Assembly: GCA_949738465.1 (NCBI GenBank)
Contig: CATJBQ010000045.1
Span: 1-40,365, forward strand
From: an uncultured Lachnospiraceae bacterium
GTDB lineage: Bacteria > Bacillota > Clostridia > Lachnospirales > Lachnospiraceae
Direction: 5' to 3'
DNA length: 40,365 nt
Below the pieces are notes generated by a model. The model saw only the letters and a program-made list of their open reading frames with translations, was not told the origin of the DNA and did not search any database. The position numbers were made by a program, and so were the translations under genes. This document shows positions 14,809 to 21,600 of the stretch, piece by piece. Position 1 is the first letter of the stretch. Each line of letters begins with the position of its first letter.

Positions 14809-16652
14809 GTTATATTGCCGGAGTTGACATTGGGAATTCTACAACGGAAGTATGTATCGCTAAGGTTGCCTTTGACGGCAGCCTGGAATTTCTGGCCAGC
14901 GCTTCCTGCCCGACCACGGGCATCAAGGGAACGCCGGCCAATGTGCATGGGATGAAGTCTGCCTTAAAGGAGGCCATGGGTGCGCTGGGCCTTGGGACAG
15001 GAGAGCTTTCCATGATCCGCCTGAACGAGGCGGCGCCGGTGATCGGGGACACTGCCATGGAGACGCTGACGGAGACGATTATCACCGGTTCTTCCATGAT
15101 CGGCCACAATCCGTCTACGCCGGCCGGAGCCGGGCAGGCGGTGGGAGAGGTGCTGCATTTTGAAAAGCTGGCGCAGGCCAGAACTGATGTTCTCTATATC
15201 CTTGCGGTTGCGTCAAAATATGCCTATGAGACGGTGGCTGCGGCAGTAAACAAAGCGGTGGGCCGGGGCGTGCTGGTGGCCGGGATGATCCTTCAGGCGG
15301 ACGAGGCCGTGCTGGTGGAGAACCGCCTGGAAAAAAAGATCCCCATCATCGACGAGGTGGCCCGGATGGATAAGCTGCCGGAGGGGGTGCTTGCGGCCAT
15401 CGAGGTGGCGCTGCCGGGAGAGACGGTGCGGATGCTGTCCAATCCTTACGGGATCGCAACCCTGCTGGAGCTTACCCCCGAAGAGACACGGGTGATTACG
15501 CCCATTGCCAAGAGCCTGGTGGGCAAGCGCAGCGCCGTGGTGTTGAAGACTCCCGGCGGCAATGTGCGGGAGCAGGTGCTTCCGGCGGGAGAGATTTCTT
15601 TTCACGGGGATCGTGACGGTACCATCAGCCTGGATGAGGGGGCGGAGAAGATTATGGCGGCCCTGGCAGCGGCCGGGCAGATTACAGAGATTACCGGGCA
15701 GGCGGATACCAATGTTGGAAATATGTTCCGCAGGATCCGGCAGGAGATGGAGGAGCAGAAGTCCGTCCAGGGGCAGGCGGGAGAACCTTCGGAAGATACG
15801 AGGGTTTGCATCACCGATATCCTGGCGGTGGATACCCTGGCTCCGGTGGTGATTTCCGGGGCTCTGGCCGGGGAGACCTGCCTGGAGAAGGCGGTGGGCA
15901 TCGCCGCCATGGTAAAGACCAGAAAGCTTCCCATGGAGGAGCTTGCCCGCGTCCTGGAAGCGGAGTTTGGGGTGAAGTCCTCGGTGGCCGGGGTGGAAGC
16001 GGTGATGGCTTCCCTGGGGGCCCTGACCACGCCGGGGGCGGCCCTGCCTCTGGCAATCCTGGATATGGGGGGTGGCTCCACCGATGCGGCTGTGCTGTAT
16101 CCGGACGGGAAGGTTGACCGGATCCACCAGGCCGGGGCCGGAGAGCTGGTGACGATGCTGATCCAGATTGAACTGGGCCTTAAGGATTCCCATGTTGCGG
16201 AGCAGATCAAGAGGTATCCCCTGGCCAAGGTGGAGAGCCTGTTTCATATGCGCATGGAGAACGGCCAGATGACCTTTGTGGAGGATTCCATCGACCCACG
16301 GTTTTTCGGGCGGGTGGTGCTTCTGACGGAGGAGGGGCTGGTGCGCTTAGAGGAGGACCTTCCCATGGAGAAGATCAGGGAGGTGCGCCGGGAGGCCAAG
16401 CGCAAGGTATTTCTCACCAATGCCCTCCGCTCCCTTTCGAAGGTGGCGCCGGGGCATGATCTGAAGGTGATAACCAATGTGGTGCTGGTGGGCGGTTCGG
16501 CGGAGGATTTTGAGATTCCCGACATGCTGATGGAGGAATTTGCCAATTACCGCATTGTCTGCGGCCGGGGCAATATACGAGGAAGCGAAGGCCCGCGGAA
16601 TGCGGTGGCCACGGGGCTGGTGCTGTCCTATATGGGGGAACGTCAATGGTAA
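14805..16652 (+). CDS. pduG: Diol dehydratase reactivase, large (ATPase) subunit
   Basis: A 615-residue DdrA/PduG-type protein with an actin/Hsp70-like ATPase fold: YIAGVDIGNSTTEVCIA at the N-terminus and LDMGGGSTDAAVL about residue 420. It uses ATP to eject damaged cobalamin from the dehydratase, which is suicidally inactivated by glycerol or O2. The start is TTG, overlapping the pduE stop as TTGA; a weak AAGGGGA lies upstream, so expression probably depends on translational coupling. It overlaps the small reactivase gene by 7 nt. Confidence 0.92.
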   Translation: MSYIAGVDIGNSTTEVCIAKVAFDGSLEFLASASCPTTGIKGTPANVHGMKSALKEAMGALGLGTGELSMIRLNEAAPVIGDTAMETLTETIITGSSMIGHNPSTPAGAGQAVGEVLHFEKLAQARTDVLYILAVASKYAYETVAAAVNKAVGRGVLVAGMILQADEAVLVENRLEKKIPIIDEVARMDKLPEGVLAAIEVALPGETVRMLSNPYGIATLLELTPEETRVITPIAKSLVGKRSAVVLKTPGGNVREQVLPAGEISFHGDRDGTISLDEGAEKIMAALAAAGQITEITGQADTNVGNMFRRIRQEMEEQKSVQGQAGEPSEDTRVCITDILAVDTLAPVVISGALAGETCLEKAVGIAAMVKTRKLPMEELARVLEAEFGVKSSVAGVEAVMASLGALTTPGAALPLAILDMGGGSTDAAVLYPDGKVDRIHQAGAGELVTMLIQIELGLKDSHVAEQIKRYPLAKVESLFHMRMENGQMTFVEDSIDPRFFGRVVLLTEEGLVRLEEDLPMEKIREVRREAKRKVFLTNALRSLSKVAPGHDLKVITNVVLVGGSAEDFEIPDMLMEEFANYRIVCGRGNIRGSEGPRNAVATGLVLSYMGERQW

Positions 16653-16978
16653 TCAATAAACCAACCGTATTTATTTATACCTGCCAGCCGGACCGGATGG
16701 TTTTAAAGGAAATCTGTGCTGGCATGGAGGAAGAAGGCATTTTTTTTGAAGTATTTGAGAAAAATGAGACGGAGCTGTCCCTGCTGGCTTCCCAGGCGGC
16801 AGAGGATTCCATGCTGGGCTCCGGGATCGGCGTCCTGGGGATGGATGCGGCCTTTTCCATGAAGGGGCTTCCCCCAAGACGCTGCGTGGGGATCTGCGGG
16901 AATGGAAGCCGGAGGGCGCTTCGAAGGCTGGGACAGGCGGCGGCCCGGGCTGTGAAGCGTCAGCCCTTCGACTTGTGA
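16646..16978 (+). CDS. pduH: Diol dehydratase reactivase, small subunit
   Basis: A 110-residue DdrB/PduH-type protein. It resembles the dehydratase beta subunit, which is how the reactivase swaps partners with the enzyme. The segments GSGIGVLGMDAAFSMKGLP and CVGICGNGSRRALRRLGQAAARAVK match the family. The ATG lies inside the end of pduG, so translation is coupled. A 58-nt gap with no promoter visible separates it from the adenosyltransferase gene. Confidence 0.88.
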   Translation: MVINKPTVFIYTCQPDRMVLKEICAGMEEEGIFFEVFEKNETELSLLASQAAEDSMLGSGIGVLGMDAAFSMKGLPPRRCVGICGNGSRRALRRLGQAAARAVKRQPFDL

Positions 16979-17036
16979 TGGAAGCGGCAGGGTTGTAAAA
17001 TGGCAGCCCTTGGGAGTGTGACAGGAGGCGGAAGCG

Positions 17037-17585
17037 ATGGGTATTTATACGAAGACGGGGGATGAGGGGCGTACCACGTTGATGCACCAGGCAGGTGTGT
17101 CAAAGTGGGACGACCGGATTGAGCTTCTGGGGACGATGGATGAGCTCAGCGCCCAGATCGGCCTGGCGAAGGCGGCGGCCCCGGCGGTGTTGAAGGGGAG
17201 GCTGTCCCGGATCCAGGAGGATCTGATCCGGATGTGCGCCGGGATCGCGGAGCCAGGGAATGGGAAGTACCGCTTTGGGGAGGCGGAGCTTTCTTTCCTG
17301 GAGAAAGCCATCGATGAGACGGAGGCTTCCTTTTCGCGTCCGAAGGAGTTTGTCCTCTACGGCGGCTGCGAGCGGTCGGCCCGGCTGGATGTGGCCCGCT
17401 CTGTGGCCCGCCGGGCAGAGCGGCGGTTCTGGAAGGTGGAGAAGGTGTACGGCGCGGATAAATGCGCGGTGCGTTATGTAAACCGACTGTCGGATTACCT
17501 CTATGTGGAGGCGCGTTTTGCGGATGAGCAGGAGAGGGTCAGCCAGGAGGTGGCCCGGGAGGTAGTGCGGCGTCTGGAGCAGTAA
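17037..17585 (+). CDS. pduO: PduO-type ATP:cob(I)alamin adenosyltransferase
   Basis: A 182-residue trimeric-type corrinoid adenosyltransferase. The ATP-binding N-terminus is YTKTGDEGRTTL (residues 4-15), and the conserved C-terminal helix contains NRLSDYLYVEAR. CERSARLDVARSVARRAER matches the family's R..AR..CRR.ER helix. It transfers the 5'-deoxyadenosyl group from ATP to cob(I)alamin, making the coenzyme the dehydratase needs. AGGAGG lies 8 nt before the ATG. It lacks the second (DUF336/heme-binding) domain found in Salmonella PduO, as is usual for short forms. Confidence 0.92.
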   Translation: MGIYTKTGDEGRTTLMHQAGVSKWDDRIELLGTMDELSAQIGLAKAAAPAVLKGRLSRIQEDLIRMCAGIAEPGNGKYRFGEAELSFLEKAIDETEASFSRPKEFVLYGGCERSARLDVARSVARRAERRFWKVEKVYGADKCAVRYVNRLSDYLYVEARFADEQERVSQEVAREVVRRLEQ

Positions 17586-17614
17586 AATGAATAGGGACGG
17601 GAGGCGTGGATGCA

Positions 17615-18289
17615 ATGTCAGAAAGGCCGTTTGAAGCGATTTACCAGGAATATTTTTCCTTCTGGGGGACGATACCGGATACGGACCGGGATTTTATCTG
17701 CCAGAATTCCCAGCTTATTACTTACCCAAAAGGGAAAAACATTCATGACGGAAGCGAATGCTCCGGCGTGATCCTTGTGCGCGCAGGAAGCCTCCGGCTT
17801 TATATGATGTCGGAGGAGGGAAGGGATATCACTCTTTACCGCCTGCACAAGGGGGATTTGTGTATGCTGTCTGCTTCCTGCGTACTGGACGCCATTACCT
17901 TTGACGTGTTTGTGGATGCGGAGGAGGACAGCCAGTGCTGTGTGATCGGGGGCCCTGCTTTTGCGGCGGTCTCCCAGCGGAATCCCCAGATTAAGATATT
18001 TGCGCTGGAGACGGCGGTGGGCCGTTTTTCGGATGTGATGTGGGTGATGCAGCAGATCCTGTTCATAAGCATGGATAAGCGGCTTGCCATTTTTCTCTCC
18101 GATGAAGCGGCGCGGACCGGTTCGGATACCATTGCATTGACCCATGAGCAGATTGCCCGCTACATGGGGTCTGCCCGTGAGGTTGTATCCAGAATGCTGA
18201 AATATTTTGCCGGGGAAGGGATTGTGGAGGTTTCCAGAGGGGGCGTTACAATCCTTGACAAAAAGCGTCTTCGCGCATTGGCTCTCTAA
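17615..18289 (+). CDS. Crp/Fnr-family transcriptional regulator
   Basis: A 224-residue regulator. Residues ~15-145 form a cyclic-nucleotide-binding-like beta-barrel (GSECSGVILVRAGSLRLYMMSEEGRDITLYRLHKGDLCML). Residues ~155-224 form a winged helix with recognition segment THEQIARYMGSAREVVSRMLKYF. The cAMP-contact residues are not obvious, and there is no N-terminal cysteine cluster as in Fnr, so the signal is unknown. I chose the ATG at 17615 (GGGAGG 10 nt upstream); a GTG at 17606 is too close to that site. It follows the adenosyltransferase by 29 nt and may control the dehydratase operon, the following B12-linked gene, or both. Confidence 0.85.
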   Translation: MSERPFEAIYQEYFSFWGTIPDTDRDFICQNSQLITYPKGKNIHDGSECSGVILVRAGSLRLYMMSEEGRDITLYRLHKGDLCMLSASCVLDAITFDVFVDAEEDSQCCVIGGPAFAAVSQRNPQIKIFALETAVGRFSDVMWVMQQILFISMDKRLAIFLSDEAARTGSDTIALTHEQIARYMGSAREVVSRMLKYFAGEGIVEVSRGGVTILDKKRLRALAL

Positions 18290-18348
18290 GCAGGCACAAT
18301 GGAGGCATTTTGGTAAAAATTTTAGATATTCTAAGAAAATTTTTGAAG

Positions 18349-18370
18349 CTGTCAGGAAGAATCTTGACAG
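18349..18370. promoter_or_regulatory. Palindrome overlapping the riboswitch promoter -35; candidate regulator site
   Basis: CTGTCA (18349-18354) and TGACAG (18365-18370) are perfect inverted arms around 10 bp, giving a 22-bp site, the usual length of Crp-type sites. It covers the -35 element, so binding would be expected to repress. The Crp/Fnr-type gene ends 60 bp upstream. A second small palindrome (TTAGA-TAT-TCTAA, 18322-18334) lies further upstream. That the neighbour binds here is inference. Confidence 0.4.
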
Positions 18371-18392
18371 AACAACGGAAAAAAGCTACACT
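18364..18392 (+). promoter_or_regulatory. Promoter of the riboswitch-controlled surface protein gene
   Basis: TTGACA (18364-18369) and TACACT (18387-18392) are separated by exactly 17 bp. The expected start, near 18399, is just 5 nt before the riboswitch P1 helix, which supports both calls. Confidence 0.75.
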
Positions 18393-18403
18393 GGGTTCAG
18401 AAT

Positions 18404-18515
18404 AAACAGCTTAAGTGCCGGGACAAATGTCCCGGTGCAGGAAGTCGGGTGGGAATCCCGCGCAGGACCGCTACCGTATGGTGTGTACGCACACTTAAGC
18501 CGGATACGGCTGTTT
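18404..18515 (+). promoter_or_regulatory. Cobalamin riboswitch aptamer
   Basis: AAACAGC (18404-18410) pairs with GCTGTTT (18509-18515) to close P1. TTAAGTG (18411-18417) pairs with CACTTAA (18492-18498), and CCGGGAC-AAAT-GTCCCGG (18418-18435) makes a strong side hairpin. The core reads GCAGGAAGTCGGGTGGGAAT, then CCCGCGCAGGACCGCTACCG. This matches the cobalamin aptamer pattern (GGAAgucGGUGnGAAUCC...CnGnCCCGCnACUGU). The 3' AAGCCGGATAC element corresponds to the B12-box region. The aptamer is compact, more like the short variant class than a full AdoCbl aptamer. The ligand form (adenosyl- or aquo/methyl-cobalamin) cannot be told. Confidence 0.85.
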
Positions 18516-18584
18516 GTTTTATGTACAATACCTTCGGCCTCAAGGTGTACAGTGATGAACAGGTGAAGTATGCGAATGTGAATC

Positions 18585-18611
18585 ATGTCCGGGGAACCGG
18601 ACATTTTTTTT
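18585..18611 (+). terminator. Riboswitch expression-platform terminator
   Basis: ATGTCCGG (18585-18592) pairs with CCGGACAT (18597-18604) across a GGAA tetraloop, followed by an eight-T run. It stands between the aptamer and the ribosome site (AAGGAGAGG, 18675-18683), so ligand binding should stop transcription. CCGGAT in the aptamer's 3' part (18500-18505) could pair with GTCCGG of the terminator's 5' arm, a possible antiterminator. A hairpin ACCTT-CGGCCTC-AAGGT (~18530-18547), extended by TGTAC/GTACA, lies between them. Confidence 0.85.
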
Positions 18612-18684
18612 GCAGGATTCCTTTTCATGCACATTTGTTTCCGGTACTCCTATGGGCTGACGGCAACTATGCGTAAGGAGAGGA

Positions 18685-21600
18685 ATGAGTATGCACATGA
18701 AAAAATGGATCAACAGATGCCTGGCGGGAATCCTGGCGTTTCTTATGGCAGTGTCGCTGCTGCCGGCGCCGGTATTGGCAGCGGAAGCCGGGCAAGTCGA
18801 AATTGAGGCGGAGGCGCCTACGTATGATGCGCAGCAGGCCGCGGAAACGCCTGCGGATGACGTGCGGCAGGCCGCAGAAACGCCTGCGGATGACGCGCAG
18901 CAGCCTGCGGAGGCCGCGGTACCTACGTCCATCACCATTGCCTGCGATCCGGCCCGGCAGATAGACGGGAAGCTGGTTGGAAAGAAGGGGGACCAGTTTT
19001 TGTTCCGGGCTTATGACCAGGACGGCAGGGAGACGCCGGTCACATGGTCAACCTCCTCCACATGGGCCATTGCAATGGACGGGGAGACGGGCATTGCAAC
19101 GGTGACCAGCGAAACCTCCCCCGGCAGTTCCTCCTATCTGCAGATCCGGGCGGTTTCAAAGGCAGATACAAATGTATCATCGGAGGGCCGGTTTGAGCTT
19201 ACCGGGTACCAGATCAGCTCTTACGGACGTTCGGCAACGCTGGATTCCAAGGGACAGAGCGTTACGACGATCTCCCTCTCGGGAGGCTTTGGGGGACACA
19301 GTATCTGGAGTTACGACGAGGCTGCGGCGGCAGGGGTTGCCCGCCTGGTGAACGATCCGGGGAAGGGAACCAGCATCCGATTCCAGGCGCTGCGGCCCGG
19401 GAGCTTTTCGGTGACCGTATCCCTGGACACCGACCCGGCAATGACGGATACGGCGACCGTAACCGTTTCGGGAGTTGCAGTGGAGGATCCCGACGGCGTT
19501 TCCGGAAAGACCTATCTGGAGCTTGGGGCAGGCTCGCCGGCTCCGATGGCCCAGCTTGCGGCTTACTGCGCTTCGGACCGCAGCATCCAGAGTTGGAGCA
19601 GCAGCAATGAAGATGTGGCGTCCGTAGATGAAAACGGTCTGGTGACGGCAAGGGGCGTTGGAAGCGCTCTGATTACGGCAACCGACAGCGCCGGGAGTAC
19701 AGGCGGTATACAGATGGTAGTCCAAAGCGCGGACGAGCCCTATTTTGAAGCGCTGGAATTTATGACCACCGCCTTCATGAGCGGGACATGGGTAAAGGGG
19801 GAAACCTTTTCCCCAACGACCCTTTCTTATGACCTGCCTATCAGGACCTACAGCACCGGCACGCTGACCCTGCAGGCAACAACGCTGTATCAGACAGATC
19901 AATATACGGCGGTGGCGGAGTACACGGATCTCTACGGGAAAAAGCAGTCGGTTCCGGTAAACAGCGGAGCCTCCACGAAGCTTCCCGATCAGCCCTTTGG
20001 CGATTCTGTTTTGACAATTACCTTGACGGATCGGGCCGACGCAGGCAAAAGCACTGTGTATACCTTCCATGTGAACCGGCCCAGGGATACTGGAAAGACG
20101 TTAAAAAATACCGGCATCGTCCTTACTCCGGAGGGCCGCGGCCTGTTAAGCACCAGGTACCAGGGGCAGCCGGAGGGGACCTTTTTCAGGGCCGATGAAA
20201 ATGGAAATGTTCAGACGGTCACAGGCGTGACGGGAAGCCATTACAATTACCGTACCTATGCGCTGGAGAATCTGGAGCATTTTTCCCTGACGCTGACGGG
20301 AAATACGGCTTACCAGCATCTGCGGTATGCTGCGGACGGCGCAGGCTGGAGGGAGCTTCCGGAGGGCGGCGGAAGGACGGAGCGGCTGTCTTTTGGAGAG
20401 AGCAAAACGGTCCGGGTACAGATCCAGGTGCTGGACGATAAGACCTATATGGAAAATAAAGCCGCGGGCCGGGAGGGCTTTGACGGCGGGGAACCCAATA
20501 CCTATACCGTCTGGGTGGAGCAGACAGGGGCGGACGCCAGATCGGCACAGATCCTCACTGCCACGACGGAATCCGGGGACTGGTATCCGGCTTTTGATCC
20601 GGCAGGCTACAGCTATAATGTCATCGTTCCCTCGGATCAGAGCGCGCTGACCTTAAGCTACACGGTGACGGAGGGGGCGTCGGTGAAGCTGGGACAGACA
20701 GCGCAGCTTCCGGGGACGGATGGAACCTATACGCTGGCTTTAAGAACCTCCAATCAGACGCTGGAGATTACCTCGGCGGACGGGCAGGTTACCAACAACT
20801 ATGTCTTCCGGTTTCAGAAGAAAAGCGCCCTTGGCGTGCCGGACCGGGTAACGGACTATCTGGTGATCAACAGCCAGTATACCAACGGGGGAGCCGGTGT
20901 GGGGCCGGAAGCGACCCTGGCGGCAAACATGAAATCCCTGGGGAATTTTGGCGGGTATATCACCTATTACTATGAAGAACCGCTGACCGACGATCCCGGC
21001 AACCGCTATGGCGTGGATTTCTATGTCTATGGAAATGCAAATGTGGATACCTCCACCTCCACGGGAACCTCCTTTTTCGAGCCGGGCCAGGTATGGGTAT
21101 CTGAAAATGGACAGGACTGGTATGCGCTGGCAGGATCCGCCCATTATGAGGAGGAGGTTGACTGGAATTATACGGTAAATTACAGGCGGGCATCCAACGG
21201 AAAAACTGCCTGGTCGGACAACCGCGGAAACAGCAGCGACGGCAGCAAAAATGCCGGGCCCTGGCCACTGGCGGCCAACTATTATATGAACGGCCTGGCA
21301 GGGCAGGAGGAGATCACCCTCTCCGGGATCCTGCTTCCGGCAGCGGACGGAACCGTTACTGGAAACGGGAGCAGTGACGCTTATCCGGTAAACTGGGGCT
21401 ATGCGGATACATTTTCCAACGGAAAGCTGGGGGAGGAGGTAAATCCCTATCTGCCCAATGAAGACCACAAGCATAGGGCCAACGGATTTGACCTGGCCTG
21501 GGCAGTGGATACCAATGGTATACCAGTAGATGTCAGCGGAATGGAATTCCACTATGTGAAGGTGGTGACGGCCTCCAACATCTGGCACAGCGCCTTTGGG

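Noticed and set aside
15213-16247. 344-codon - strand frame opposite the reactivase gene
   Set aside because: Shadow frame: rich in His, Arg and Gly, no homology, no start signals, and completely inside a well-identified gene.
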